This document shows, piece after piece, positions 24,440-38,479 of a DNA stretch of 64,000 nucleotides. How positions within the stretch are numbered: the first letter of the stretch is position 1; the number at the start of each line of letters is the position of its first letter. Location: positions 10,795,001 to 10,859,000 of the forward strand of contig NC_052668.1 of NCBI RefSeq assembly GCF_016802725.1. Direction: 5' to 3'. This DNA comes from Solenopsis invicta. Its lineage: Eukaryota > Arthropoda > Insecta > Hymenoptera > Formicidae. The notes under the pieces were generated by a model, which made no database searches, was not told the DNA's origin, and worked only from the letters and a program-made list of their open reading frames with translations. A program made the position numbers and the translations under genes.

Positions 24440-25080
24440 CTTCGGAGAAAAGTAAATTCAGCTACCGCCGCGACGTCCGAATTCATACCCCAGTGGTGAC
24501 ACTCCGCATCTTCGATCTGTCGAATGCCTCGTCCTCTTGGGCGGGCTGCGGAGCGGAAGTGTCTCAGGCACGAAGGAACCACACGGATCACCACTCGCAC
24601 TCGGTCAGGGGTACGCCACAGTACCCAGATTCCACCCAGTGTATCGACTCTCTCGTCTGATTACTGGTTCACCGTCACCACCGCATCCGTAACACTGCAT
24701 TCGTTTCGGGACAATTTCCGGATGCCGTTCAGCGACGATCGATCGTGAACGCGTTGCACGCACGCACGCAGATGATCCTTTAAAGATCGATCGGAGAGGA
24801 TCTGAACAAATGCACCGAACGGATCCACTACACGCACTTGCGCGCGCTACGACTGGATGCAAGGAGAGCGCCGATCTCTCCGCGACTCACCACTCACCAC
24901 CGCGATCAGCTGTCGAGCTATACACCTCCGCACCACCACCACCACCTCCTCCACTACCACCACCGACGACGAAGTGAGCCGAGCTCGAAAACGGCAGGAT
25001 TCAGGGACGGCAGCAGTGACGGTGATCGTTGCCCTGCTTTAGCTTTCCTATTTCTTTGTTGTCGGTTGTTAGATCGCGCC
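24440..25080 (-). promoter_or_regulatory. GC-rich block, candidate ABCG promoter and 5' exon
   Basis: This block is much richer in G+C and CpG than its flanks and includes runs of CCACCACC near 24930-24965. A minus-strand GAAG|GTGAGT donor sits at its low-coordinate edge. These features suit a first exon and promoter for the minus-strand ABCG gene. Overlapping short frames on both strands look like by-products of the composition. Transcript data would be needed to fix it. Confidence 0.35.
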
Positions 25081-26370
25081 AACGTAAAAAATTTAATTAT
25101 TTTTTATGTCATCTGCATACTCTAGTTTTTTCTCTTACGGAAAATTGATTTAGCGAATTCACATAAAAGGATCACGGAAAATTCGTGCACAAATAAAGAA
25201 AATCATAAACGCACGCAGCATGGAAAAATATAAAACATATTAATTGCGTGGCTCAACTTTTTTTTAACCCGCAATTAGATTGTACATTTTATAAGAAAGC
25301 ATTTTCTGATTGACGTGTTTTAGTATACGCAGTGTTCTGACGTTTTACATCGTTATTATTTTTGAAAAGAAATAAGTTTCCAGTTCTTCTTTGTCATCTT
25401 CGTTCAGGATATTAATTTTGATATAACAGATCTTGCATTTTAGTTATCGTTGTCACGTGTTAAAGTCAAGGATAGTCCTTGTCCCGGTTGTTGTTAAAAC
25501 ATCCATGCCAAATATTGAACTTTAGAACGGTGAAACTTTATCATGCAATTAATTTAATCATAGGCGGCTACGCTATCATAATACACCTGATAATTTAATT
25601 GAGTATTAAGAATAAGGATAGCTCCAAAAATAAATTTAAATTAAATAATTACCAAAATTAATTGTTAAATAAAAAATTTAATTATTGCTAAATATGAGTC
25701 TAACGTTGTTATTAGAGCAATTGATAGTAATGTGAGAATTATTTAACTCATTAAAATCAATATTCATATAAGTACATAGATATGGTACGTTTACATTACA
25801 ATATTATTCATACTATAATATATCTAAACATTTAAATCCCTGATAACGGATCCTCTTCAATGAAACTTCCGTAGATTAAATTTGAAAAATTCTGACGACC
25901 TTACTTCCTTCTCCAGTCACAATCCAACAATGATAAAAAAAATATCCAAATTTTTTTACTTATGTTAAAGATTAAAAATTGCTGAAGAAATAACAAAGAA
26001 ACAAAGAAAATTAAAAATAGTTAAATAAATAATCAATAAATCAGTGAAACGTTAACTAGTTAAAACTAAGCGTCAAATACTATAACATTTGTTTAAATTA
26101 CAAAATAAATAAAGAAATTAAGTAATAAATAAAAATTAATAAATAAGGCATCATTTACAGTGACAAAAAGTAAGATCGATCACCCGACAGAAAAAGATAT
26201 ATATGTATACATAATGCTAACGATATGATGCAAAAAAAGAAAATATAACTTTTTTCTCCTTCCAATGTTTACCTTTGTTCTTTATTTATCAAACGGTAAT
26301 TATTATATAAAGGAACTTATAAATTATCTAATCAGATTAAAGTAAATTGGATCGAGGAGATTAGTGTCAC
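25081..26370. other. AT-rich gene-free sequence
   Basis: No gene is visible. The portion from about 25950 resembles 17750-18080 in its run of AAATAAA-type words and probably belongs to the Penelope-like remnant that follows. Confidence 0.45.
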
Positions 26371-26490
26371 TTTGTTATTTAATTCATTACTTTGTTTCTT
26401 AAAATTTATCATTTCCGATATTAATCGTTTATTAATCTAAATTTCTTCGTCCAAAACTTCGATCTTCTCCCAATCAAATTCATGTGAATA
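26370..26490 (-). mobile_element. Penelope-like element coding remnant
   Basis: On the minus strand this reads SHEFDWEKIEVLDEE, one stop, then NKRLISEMINFKKQSNELN. The pattern HxFDWxxxxxLDxE...KRLxSEMI is the C-terminal signature seen in Penelope-like proteins. It is a second, independently decayed copy of the sequence at 18100-18245. The adjoining untranslated parts also resemble each other (GGAACTTATAAATT blocks at 18040 and 26312). Confidence 0.6.
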
Positions 26491-26499
26491 TTTGAGACA

Positions 26500-28072
26500 A
26501 AGTTCTGCGATTACTGATGTTTGTGATTTGTTAATTGCGCTTTAAAGCAATTAAATATACTATTTTGAATTTCAAAGGTTTTCGTTACATACTTAATCGG
26601 GGATTTAATATCAGTCTCCAATATTAAATGTTCATTTCGACAGATTAATCACGCCATTAATACGTACATATTGTTGCTTTTATGAATTCCCTTTATAAGA
26701 GAGAACGTGATTTTAACACGTTTCCTCAAACGCATTTCCCAGTTATCGAATTGATACAGAATAATAACACACGTGAATTTAAACAGATAATTGTCTATTA
26801 TTCACATAAAAAATGTCCTCTGCATAAAAAAATGATGATAGTTCTAATAGTTTAAGATAGAACTAACCAAAAATTAATTTGGTTAAATGTAAAATATTAT
26901 TTAGATTTATTTAACAAAAATAAGATACAATCTGCCTATTAATATAAGTTTATTCAAATAAAAGAAATAAGATATAGAGAGAAGATGAAAGTATCACCGT
27001 TCGATTTGTCATATCGCATAAGAAATGAATTTCTCAAGTCTTTAAAATATGAACAGGGTGCTTCTTTCTCGGTGTACATCGTTGATCATCGCGCATGTAC
27101 AACAAAGCGAGGTCGCACCACATTGGCGAGATTCCCTTGTACGTTTACGCGATTGTCGACCTTAGTCGTAGCACGACGGAGTACTCTAGGAAAGCACGAC
27201 GAAGAGCGCAGGCGGATCGAGTGAAACGATGACAGAAAATAGGAGAGGGAACTGTAATTCCTCGTGTGAGTGAGGAGGAAAGGTAGGAGAAACGAAGGAG
27301 AAAGGAGAATAAGCCATCACATGCCGTGGGTCGATACTCTAGCACTGAACTCACTGAGTGGTACACACTGAGTGCGGTTGCACCAGCATGAGTACGCTCG
27401 CACCGAGGACGGAACCAAAGGCTGTTCGCCTGGCACTCACGAGCGCAACAAAGAGATACGGCACGTTCGTAGCAAGAGAGAGCAACGGAGGCAGTACTGA
27501 GGTTCACTCGACGGACACCTGCACTCGTGAATGAGAATCAAAGTTCGGATTCTGATGCGTCATTTTGCCACGTCCTTTGCATTGTTTATTACATTAGAAT
27601 ACGTAAAGAACTTTCTTCAATTTTCATATTATAATTGGAGTTCTATTGTTTGCGTGTTTGATTTGGCGAGCGTTTCGAAAGTATCATGAACAACTACACA
27701 ATGATCATTGCGAGAGAAATGCAGGATGTGAAATCTGACAGGATATTTAATGTGTTTTTCAATCCTATTCCGGGCATTTAAATCAATTTGGAGATTGTTC
27801 TCTCTTTATGGTTTAAGAATAGTGTTGCCGTATAAATAATATCGTTTAGGAAAAACTTAATATTAGTTCTAGTAGATCCGTTCTAACAAAGTTAAGAATT
27901 AAAAAATTGCGGAAAACACTCAAGACTACGATAATTTCTTTGCTTCTGCGCAAAATGCTAGTGTGATAGTTGATGATTAACGCGTGGCTTGGAAATCGCT
28001 GATGATATTTCTAGGAAATAAGAAACGGATTGTTCTAACAGAAGAAAAATGCAAGGTCTACCGGTACATGGC
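26500..28072. other. Gene-free sequence with a GC-richer patch
   Basis: No supported gene. A GC-richer patch at 27050-27540 holds a 120-codon minus-strand frame without known signature, and CACTGAGTG-type words repeat at 27340-27375. It could be a regulatory or untranslated exon; nothing decides it. Confidence 0.4.
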
Positions 28073-28420
28073 TTATTCGTTCAGCTCGCGTAATCCCGGC
28101 AGCGGAATTTTATTGTTCGAAATCCTGGACGTATGTGTGTAGACTTTCGAATTTCTTTTGTATTGGATATTAATTAATTCATGTGAATTGATCTTTGGAT
28201 ATTTGACTTTTGTAACGTCGTTCTCCATTTCAAGGTGCATGAACCATTCTAGTATTTTATTTAAATTCGCTTTCACGCTAAACTTTGCACCTGTGCGGTA
28301 AGAATAACGGTCTCCTGATTTTGCCACGTAATCTTGAATCAGCATGACTGTTGCTAATAAATAAAAGGCAGTGATACGTGTACTTTTCAAATTGGTATCT
28401 CTAAAATTTGATAAATCCGC
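28073..28420 (-). CDS. Possible small coding exon, unknown
   Basis: An open minus-strand frame ends in TAA at 28073. It includes a hydrophobic stretch (ITAFYLLATVMLI) followed by a hydrophilic segment of about 85 residues ending PLPGLRELNE. Codon choice looks more protein-like than that of nearby frames. There is no ATG at the open end. The first internal ATG (ATGCTGATTC) lies inside the hydrophobic stretch, so a start in an upstream exon would be needed; TTTTAG about 20 nt before the hydrophobic part is a possible acceptor. I recognise no family. It may be a secreted peptide precursor or a chance frame. Confidence 0.25.
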   Translation of the reverse strand, partial: ADLSNFRDTNLKSTRITAFYLLATVMLIQDYVAKSGDRYSYRTGAKFSVKANLNKILEWFMHLEMENDVTKVKYPKINSHELINIQYKRNSKVYTHTSRISNNKIPLPGLRELNE

Positions 28421-29886
28421 AACGAACTTTCGGGGGAGACAAAATTACATGTGAAATTTCAATCGCTTTAACGAATCGATGATAGGAAGCAGTGCTAAAT
28501 TTTCACAAAGCAAATTTGCATTATTTGGACTTTATTCCGTGGCCTTTGATCATTTTTACTTATGTTTATCCGCAATTGTAATAATTTTTATTTGTATCAC
28601 TTTTTGTGCTATATTATCTAATAAAAAAATGAAACTTAAAAGGAAACGAGGCATGTACACGTCACAGATAAAAAGCATTCCAGTTTAAGCCAATTCCCTA
28701 TGTTGCTTATTAAGAGAATCTCTTGTCCGACAATTTTTTTAATTCACAAACGAGTATTAGCTCAAGGATGTATCTTATAAATGAACCAGTAAAGCTATCT
28801 TGCGCGAATATCGGACACGTTAAGAGGGTCAGGTGTTCCTTGATAAGGATGACAGACGCACATATCGAGATCGTGGATATTCCTGTGTTATGACTTAACT
28901 GTGCCTTAACATCCTTAATGCTAATATGTGCTAAATGGAAAGAAACCCATCATAAATAATAGTGATGATCAAGTCTACATTAAATGCTCATAAAAATATG
29001 ATCTACTTAGAAAATTAAAGAAATAAAAACCCACAATTCGTACATTCATGGCTTTTTCCTACATAAATCTGCTAAAAACAAATTTTTCAAAAACAAAAAT
29101 AAAATTTGCACCATTTTCTCTTGTAAATAGCACAGTTGAAACAATGAGTATATTAGTAATAATATTAGGTAATTTTACATGTTTGTAGTTTTCTAAAATT
29201 TTTTTGTTTATATTTTTCTCTTTTATATTTTCTTCGTAATATGATTTGAAACATAAAATCGCTGCAACGTGAAGCGAAACATCTCTCTCTATAAAAACAG
29301 ACAATAACTGTAAAATCTTCAACTACAATGTTGATAGATGTTTCATGAATTTTTTTTACATTTTTTTTAATAACTCATGATACGAAAAATAGCGTCGGGC
29401 GTGATGAATCCTTCTATATACTAATAAAAGTGTAAAAAAAAGATGTATAAAGAAGAATTCAATTTCAGTATTTTAATTTTATAAACTTTGTTGTTTAATA
29501 TATATGTGTAAAAACATATTCTGTTTACTTTATTTATCAATTTATTCCATAGTTAACTCATTTACTGCGGGACCGTATCTGAATTTTTATTACTGCTTAA
29601 AGTGCCAGTTTTCTGTGAAGTGGGGTCCAATTTCTCAGACGCTCTTTTTCGATTTATGTTGCAAAACCATTACGCATTATAAAATATGAAATAGTAATAT
29701 AAAAACTGCTATACCATCTAATAGAAAACATTTTTTAATTTGAATTTATATTTTTAAAGTTTTATTTTTAAGTTTTGTTTAAGAAATATATTTAAAAACA
29801 AAATGAGGTGTCAGTATTGGCCACTTTTTCCTCTATTATTCACAAAATATTGTAATTAAAAAATAAAGTAATTTATAATAATAAGA

Positions 29887-29927
<41 letters not shown>

Positions 29928-31600
29928 AAGCTAATAAAATAATTTAATTAAAATGTTTCACAATATTTAATAAAAAATGTAACATCTACAGCCTTCTTTC
30001 TGTCCAGGGATCGTTGCGTACCAAATGTAGACGTATTGTTAGATAAGAAGTTTTCGTAAGAAACGGTTATCGTCTTTCTGTTTGCGCTACCAAAATTATT
30101 CGCGCACAGATCATCTATACTCTTTGTGTCTCTTTTAACACTGTTAACAATGTATTTCTGAATGCATAGCACGGGAACGCAATAATAGCGTGATTTCTCA
30201 TAATATGATGACTCGCAAGATTGGTTTATAATCATGCATAATTAATTTCTTGTTTTCTCAAGTTTTAGACTGTTATGAATAAGAAATCGAAGTTTACAGT
30301 GCGATTCTTTTTCCCTTGTCATCTGACGCACGTTTCCGTCGACGGTCCCCGGAAGCGTCATCGTTGGTTGATCCCGGTGCACGTGCACTCGCAGCGGCGA
30401 TAGTCTCCACTCTGATTTGATGACTAATGACCTCGATCTAGCGCAACATATTTGTTACGCCTAGCGTATCTAGTCTTTGTCAGTGGCAGAAATCGCTCAA
30501 ATTACATTGGCAGAGATAGAAAGGTTTATCGCGATTACATCGAACGCGCCTCGAAAGCGATCGATTCGCTCGCACGAAACGGCAACGCATTGGCGTGGGT
30601 GCCCCAGCCACAGGGGCGCTGTCGCGTAATTACAGACAGATGCACGTCAAGTTTTACATAACCGAACCGTCTGCTTGTGAACCGTCTATTATTAGAAGTC
30701 ACATATAAAAATTCGCATCGAAATATCGTATCTATACATAATTCAAGTAACATGAAAATATGTGGAAAAATACGTGGAACTTGGCGTGACGAGTTTTCGA
30801 AGAAATAACTTCGACCCAAATTTACAAGCGCGATCCAAGCGAATTGCTAGATCATGATTCTAAATTATCTTATTCGACGGATATTCATAATTAATTCTTA
30901 TATTCAAGAGCGTCTTAAGTAATTTAAAGATGTCATCGACCAATCACAAATCCGTGATTAGCGTCTCAAGACATTACTTAAGATCTACTCAAAATAAAAT
31001 TTGACTATAAATTTCAGCCTATAAGTTATACTTTAACACTTTATATAATAGAAGCGAATATACTCATTGATTGCTCATTTCTCTTTTCTCTTACATTTTC
31101 CCTCGAGAGCTAATTCCCAAGGGTGTGGTATGTATCGGAAACTTTCGTCCTGGTATATAAAATGCCTTAGACTACATGCTTAGCGAGGTTGACTCACGAG
31201 ATGCCACAAGATTGTCGCTCACCATAGTGTCTTGTCTGATGTTCAGTATAGTGGAGAAATTATTTTAATGAGCGCAAACTGCGACCGTAATACGTCAAAT
31301 ACACCGAAATTAGGAAAATCGTAATAACTTCTCGTTCGTTAATTTCTACTTGTACTCATTCCGATATTTCTCAGAACGGTTAATTGCCGACAAATGACAT
31401 TAATCAAAGGCAATAAAAAGACTCTTTTATAAAATACAAACGTTTCGTTCTAACGTCTTCGTTGGAAAACACAAGACGTAGCTGAAGCAAAGAGTCACGA
31501 GCATACAACAAACTCGACTATCAATTTCGCAACTCGATTAGAATTGAATAAGGCACTTAATTCGTGCGATCATTAATTTTTTTCTGACGCCTTTGTAACA
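28421..31600. other. Mostly AT-rich gene-free sequence
   Basis: No gene is supported. It contains an (AT)n tract at 29895-29921 and a GC-richer patch at 30300-30670 with short frames of no known family. Confidence 0.5.
29895..29921. repeat. (AT)n microsatellite
   Basis: Alternating AT run of about 27 bases directly after a poly-A stretch. Confidence 0.9.
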
Positions 31601-32900
31601 ATGTTGTCGAGGAGCCGAGCCAAGTGCATCTCGAATAAAAAATTTTTTCCAGGGTCACCTCTGTTCCTTATAAATTGGCCGAGGAAATTACGCTTTCCCT
31701 CGGGAACGCGATCCCCCATAATTATTTCCTAATCGAGCAACTCGCGGCGCGAGAGCGAGGGTTTCAATTTGCGGTGCAAAGAAGCAACGCCTTTATGCCA
31801 AGAAAACGCAGCCGGAACCACTTTTCTCGAGCTCCTCTCGCCACGCCGCTCGTCGCCCCAGCAGCAATCCATCTATTTAGATGCCCTCTCTCCTCCCCAT
31901 TCCTCTTTCTTCTCATTCCTCCGCTTCGAATTGCGGGTCGAGCTGCTGCACCAACTTATTCCGGATTTCTCTCTCGATTTTCGAGGAACGCAGAGTTTTT
32001 ATGTAGACGTAGAATAAAAGATGCGCTGCAACGATTTTCTCACTCACCATCGCCGATCACAAAACGCCCATTCACAAAACGTAGATACTCGCGGTCTTTT
32101 CTCGCTTCTTCCCTCGCTGCTCTCGGTCACGCGAATCGTCGATTTCCACGAACGAATTGCCGCCGATTGCGCGATTTGCAAGAATTCCGTGGCCTATAGC
32201 TGCGATTTCGATACACCGTATGTCACATATGCGACTATTAATTAACTCTCAAAGACTGTGGCAAATATACGTAGCACTTTGAAAGATATTATTAATTCAT
32301 GAATTACGCTATGAATTATATATGCCCGCCGGGAACTAAAATCGCTCGAAAATACTTTCGGAAACTGTGACGTTTAATCATATCCCGAAGAGATATTTCC
32401 ACTATCGATTTTTCATTCCCCTCTTAGTTACATCGCAATCGAAGTTCAGTGCAAAAATGAGGCAAATCTATAATTTATAAAGTTTTAAAGAAGATCTTGC
32501 AAATTACAGATTTATCTTATCATTGCGCCGAGCTACTCGACTGTGAATTTCGTGTTGCGTTTTATGAAAGACGACGTAAAATCCGATTATGATACTCTCG
32601 CAGAAACGTAAGAATCGTCGAATCCCGTTGACGCTTATTCTTGAATCCATCCTGGATACCCGTGGATACCTGGATACCCGGCCATCATCGACCAGCAATC
32701 TACCGTGTCTCGACAAGGTTGAACCAGCCACACGGGGCGTCGTACGCGCTCGGTGCATTCGCACTCGGTGCAGCCGCACTCACCGTGACACTTGGACCGT
32801 GAAAGAAGAATACGCGTTCTCCATTCCAAATAGTTAGATGTACAAAAGGTTCCTGGGGATGTCTTCGGCACAGCTCCTTTCTTGCGCCTATATAACTGTC
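31600..32900. other. Two GC-rich islands
   Basis: Islands at about 31600-32230 and 32560-32880 stand out from the AT-rich flanks. The first gives a 174-codon plus-strand frame opened only by TTG and low in sequence complexity. The second has four copies of TGGATACC near 32648-32680 and repeated GCACTCGGTGCA words near 32745-32775. No protein family is recognisable. Promoter or untranslated exon function is possible. Confidence 0.35.
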
Positions 32901-34280
32901 GATTTTACCTGTATTGCGATATTGATTACGTGAACAAAAGTGCCATTGTTTTAAACTGGGACGCTGATAAATAATTAGTTGTTTTATTTACCATAACTTT
33001 TTATATTCAACGTATTAATTTTGTATGTATATAAAATCCCAATAAGACGAGTTTTTTATATTTGTACTTGAAAGTTGAACGGAAAAAAAATTATAACGCA
33101 AACGTTTCTGTAAAAAAAAAGGTAACGAATTTCTAAGCTTTATTTTAATCCTTTGCATATATCGTGTATGTACGTGCGTGGGAACACTGTGCGCACTTTC
33201 TCTATTTTTTTTTTAGAATAACTAGCTATTATTTAATACTCACGTATACATCATTATTACCCACGCAAATTGATATTATTGTATAATTATATTGACATTA
33301 GTGTATAATTAAATGGATATTATTGTATAATTGTATTAATTTAAGATTTATACATGACCGACATAATGGAATGTGCGATATGAATAACTAATATTCTTAG
33401 CTAGAAAAAATTCTTCGAAACTTTGGGAAAAGAATGACTTTTTCTTAGGTTCTATTTTGCTATATTTTTTCGCGTTCTTTTTTAAAGATGTGATGTTACT
33501 TTTAAAAAGTTTATGCATAAACTTGAGACTAATACGTTAAAACTTTATTCTCTAAAAGTGAATCAATATCAAATTCTCTATAATGGAATACATTATATTT
33601 GCATTGCTAATGCAATTATTTTAATTTTTTTAACTATCAAAAAGTATTTCGTCACGAGCTGCAAATCTTGTTCGATTTTTGCGGTCAATCTTCTGACATA
33701 GCATGGCCAGCAGGTTTCGTTTTATTTTTGACGGCAGTTTGTTGATCAGCATCAGGTAGTACAGGCAGTGTAATTTGTTATTTTGCCATCAAAAATTGTT
33801 AGCATGCTCCGCGCGAAATTGGTTTCTGAAGGCTTGGTCATCTGGGATAGAGATATCACAAGTGTTTAAGTGAAATATATTATTATTCCTGACATATCTG
33901 TAATGTTTGCTACTACACAATAAAACTTTAATTGTATATCACAGGTATTTTAAAGATATATTAGAAATGTTTATAATAGCTAATCGAAATGTATCTAAGA
34001 GAATGTTTCTAACAATAATAATATTCTAATAACAATGCTTTATTTTTTTGCACTGATATGCACTTATTTAATATGCGTGAGTAATTGATATGTAATTTAA
34101 TGAAAAAATATTTTGTAAACAAAGTATAATATAATAATGATGATGAACAACATAATAATAATAATAATAATGAACAGAAAATAATATTGCATTTCTTGTA
34201 ATTACAAACTTGTTATGATTCTACATATAGAATAACGTTAAGCTTTATAAACAGATGATATGGTATCCCCTATCTGTTCT

Positions 34281-34285
34281 GTATA

Positions 34286-34354
<69 letters not shown>

Positions 34355-34380
34355 ATGCACACACCCACACGCACATACAT
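34281..34380. repeat. Compound microsatellite (TG)n(AT)n(CA)n
   Basis: A short TG/TA run passes into an uninterrupted AT run of about 55 bases (34296-34350) and then a CA-rich tail. The complementary TG and CA ends allow the block to fold. Confidence 0.9.
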
Positions 34381-36210
34381 AACTTTGAATTTGATACGCA
34401 TTTTCCAAAGGTATAGCTATTTTAAATTATATGCTTAATAATCCACGTGTTGCGTGGGTTAAAAGGTTTGTAACTGATTTATATTATCTTATAGAAAAAT
34501 TTTTAGAGATTTTTTTCATATTTAAATTGTCGTGGTAAAGATTTATAGACAATAACAAATTTAATCTTTTTTCTTGAACTTACATTTCTTTATATATATA
34601 ATAACAAATTATAAATTTTATTTTATTTAGGAACAATAAAAAGTAAAAGATACAAATATAAAAAATGGAATAAAATTAATAACATATAATACATGCATAA
34701 TTATAGATAATATGTAATAAATAATGTAATAACATATAATAAAAAAAATATTATTTATAATAACATATAATTTATTTAGTATTCATTGTTTGTATGTTAT
34801 AATAAAATACTTATTTGATTTGTACATTAATATTTTATCTAAAATATTATTCGTTGTTAAATGATTTAATAAATCTTCTTCGTTCACAATTTTATTCATT
34901 AAAGACTGATTTAATGTAATTTCTATATTTCCTTCGGATTTAGAAGTATTTATATTTTTGTGATATTATTTTTATAGCTTTTATTTAAAAAAAACATAGC
35001 CAATAACATAGCCAATTAATAAAATAAAAAATGACATAAATTCCAAAATATCGCATTATTTCACAATAAATCCGAGAAAAAATTTTTTCATATATAATTA
35101 TATCCTATATATAATTAAATCATATATGTATAATTATAACTCAAAATAGCCGAGTTTTGCAGGGTGATTTTGCAAAGCTTGGCGAAAAGATTAAAGAAAA
35201 AGAAAAAACTTTCTTTTAAGTTTAATCATGCGTAAAACTATGACTGCAACAATATATTATATATACTTTTATTTATGAACATATTTGATATATAAATGTA
35301 CATAATTATAAAAGAAAATTTTTTTCTAAAATATGACAAAAAGTAATAATAAATGCAAATATTTCAATCCGATAAAAATGTATTATGATGTAGATTACAA
35401 AAATTCAATACCTCACACACATTTAGATATAGATACGTGGACATCACAATATAAAAGAATCAAAATCTCAAGAAAAAACTGATAACAGCGTATTATAGAT
35501 AGAATTAATCAACAATTCGTGGCTGAAGAAAATGCGAGTATAATAATCATCATAATACACATTGGCTAGAAATCAAAAAGATTAACGGGGGTAATTGTTA
35601 CAAATATTAGTGGTTTATTTTTCTGGAGTCATATTCTATATTATATGAATACAATAAATATACAATAAATAAGTTTAATATGACGTATCTAAATGATATA
35701 AATTAAGCAGAAAAATACATATGTATGCATAAATTCATCATCTATACGTCAAGTGTATGTTTAAACATCATTTTTATATCATTGATTTTGGAAAAAAACT
35801 ATAGGTTTTCCAATGTATGAATTTATTAATAAAATTAATTCATTTAAAAGAGACAGTCTATTCGTGTGCAAAAAAAACAATTTTTTTTTCCTATAAATAA
35901 AATATGTTAGCGGTGTTTTTTTCATAAAAAGACGAAAAAAATATATTTGCTGCAAGATACTACCGCATGTTTTAATTCAATTTTTGACGCTTTTAAAAAC
36001 GAATTACAAATTTTATTATGTCAAATGAGGAAAAAATATTAGTATTGCTTCAATAATATTGTATTGTACGTATGGAAATTAAATTAGGAATGAACAAAAA
36101 ATTGAGTATGGTTTATGATGTCAAAACATTCTCAGAAAACAAATAATGTTTTTCACTTAAAACGTTTGACGTAAATTATATAACTATATTATTATTCAAT
36201 GAATCATTCA

Positions 36211-36600
36211 GCACAAAACAAATTAAAACATAAAAAAACGAATCAAGAAAGCAACAACTTGAAAACAAGAATTAATGAATAATAATAAAGATAGCGTAAT
36301 TTTCTTTATTATTAGTCATAATTTAATAAATTATTTTGCTTCTAGACAATTTAAAGTAATATTAATAAAAAGTGCATTTTAGCACAAAACAAGTTAAAAC
36401 ATAAAAAAAACAAATCAAGAAAATAACAACTTGTAAACAAGAATCAATGAATAATAATAAAGATATCGTAATTCTCTTTATTATTAGTCATAATTCAATA
36501 AATTATTTTGCTCCTAGATAATTTAAAGTAACATTAATAAAAAGTGCGTTTCAAAACAAGCTAAAATAAAAAAAAAACGAAATAAAATCAGTAAATCAAT
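36211..36600. repeat. Tandem duplication, 171 bp unit
   Basis: The unit beginning GCACAAAACAA at 36211 recurs at 36382 with few differences, and a partial third copy starts near 36552. Shared internal words include GAATAATAATAAAGATA and AAATTATTTTGCT. The sequence is non-coding. Confidence 0.8.
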
Positions 36601-38029
36601 GTTATGCGCGTTAAATCGAGTAATTTTATTTATATCCAAATGCTCATTAAATATATGAAACACGTAACTGCATCTTTCTTCATATCGATTTTTAATACGA
36701 CGGAAAGTTGAATAATTTATAAATGATTTTCTCAGAAAATTTAATCAAGCTTGAATTAACTAATTGATAGATAATTCAGCAATCAAACATTATTAGAATT
36801 AAAATTATGTTTAAATAAATAGAATAATTAATTTTTTGTTGTTTAATATGTGTAAGATTTGATTTAAAAATTATACATATAAATAGTATTATAATTTTAC
36901 AGTAAACAATTATGTTAATTAAATTACTGATTTTAATTTAATTAGAATTTAATCGCAAAGTTTGTGTTAAAATCTAGATAAATCTTGTTTAATTTGTGTT
37001 GTCGGTCGAATATTTCTCTACTTTAAAATCTAGATAATTAGTTCATAGTATATAACATTAATTTTATGATTTATTATTTTCTTTACAATAATCAATTTTT
37101 ATATAAAACTTTTATCGTTATTGTTTATGTTTAATTATCCATGACAATAATAACTATGTAGTTTTGTGACATTTATAATATTATTACGATTTACCATGCA
37201 ATAAATCATATGCATATTTGTTTATAAAGCATCTATACATGTAATAATATATCACAAAGAATACTCCACTAATAATTGTTCAAATATATGTGTTAGCGTT
37301 CAAAAAATTTATTGATTATATTATTGAATTAATCGGCATTCGAAATAATTCTTCGATTGTCTTCGAGTCTCCAGATCTCATTGATAACAATAAAAATGGA
37401 GTCTTGATAAATAATTTTAATTAGAGTTAAGCGTTATGCGTAAAATATAAATAATCTACATTAAGTATATACATTAGATATGTAAACTATTTAAACTGTT
37501 TTGCCTATGTGCCTTGTATGTAAACAATAATCATTATGAATCATAGAACATTCAAATTTTATCAGAATTAGTTATACCTATCTTATTTTTTTATTTTTAA
37601 TACTAAAGTATTTTTATTTTTCAATACTAAAATCAGAAATAGTAACAATTTCATAATTTAATTACATTTTCTACATTGATTTCTTCATAATAATTTATAT
37701 TGCTTGTATTGTTTATATAAAAAAAAAATTGTAAACATAGCATATACTATATACCTAATACATAAATAATTCATGTAGACATAATTTTGAAATTTACAGC
37801 ACAACTTTGGTTTTAATAGTAGTACTTTGTCAAGGTAGATTCTAGTAGATATGAGACTCATAGTACTTTCGAGTGCAGTTATGACGTCATTAACCCTTAA
37901 GCAAACAAAGACAGATTGAAATGAATTGAAAATTGCAATTTATTTAAATTTACTCAAGTTTGCACTTTATAAAGTTCCAAAGTATTTTTGGGTTTCAAAT
38001 AAACTTAAATAAAATACGAAATGCGCGCC

Positions 38030-38240
38030 ATTCATCATTTTGAATTCGGATGGATTCATATCCCCTTTATATTATTTTTGAATTCAAATAAATTAAAATG
38101 ATGCATTATTTTGAATTTGGATAAATTCATGTCCCCATTATATTATTTTTGGATTAAAATACGAAATGAAAGCTATTCATCATATTGAATTCGGATGTAT
38201 TCATATTATAATATTTGGATTCAAACGGATTCGAAGAATC
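38030..38240. repeat. Tandem repeat, about 70-76 bp unit, three copies
   Basis: Copies begin near 38030, 38098 and 38174. Each contains TTTGAATTCGGATGGATTCA or a close variant followed by a CCCC(T/A)TTATATTATTT word, lost in the third. The copies differ from each other by several bases, so the array is old. Confidence 0.65.
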
Positions 38241-38479
38241 TGAAGCGCGAAGTCGAAAATGTCGAAATACAATAAATTCATGTCTATCCATTTCGATTCA
38301 TTTTCGTTTGCTGAATCGACTCGAGTTAGATTAAAACTCCATCGCACTCGAAAGCGCTATTAAATCAAGGATAGATTCTTTGTTATGTGTTTCTGAGCTC
38401 AAAAGATTGAGATCAGTCATTCGTATAAAATAACAAAGCTGTTTACGCACGTTTAATCTGCATACATGATGTACTACGG

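Noticed and set aside
31675..32199. 174-codon plus-strand frame in a GC-rich island
   Set aside because: It opens only with TTG, has low-complexity Arg/Ser/Phe/Pro content, overlaps other long frames and shows no family motif. The length follows from the low density of stop codons in GC-rich sequence.
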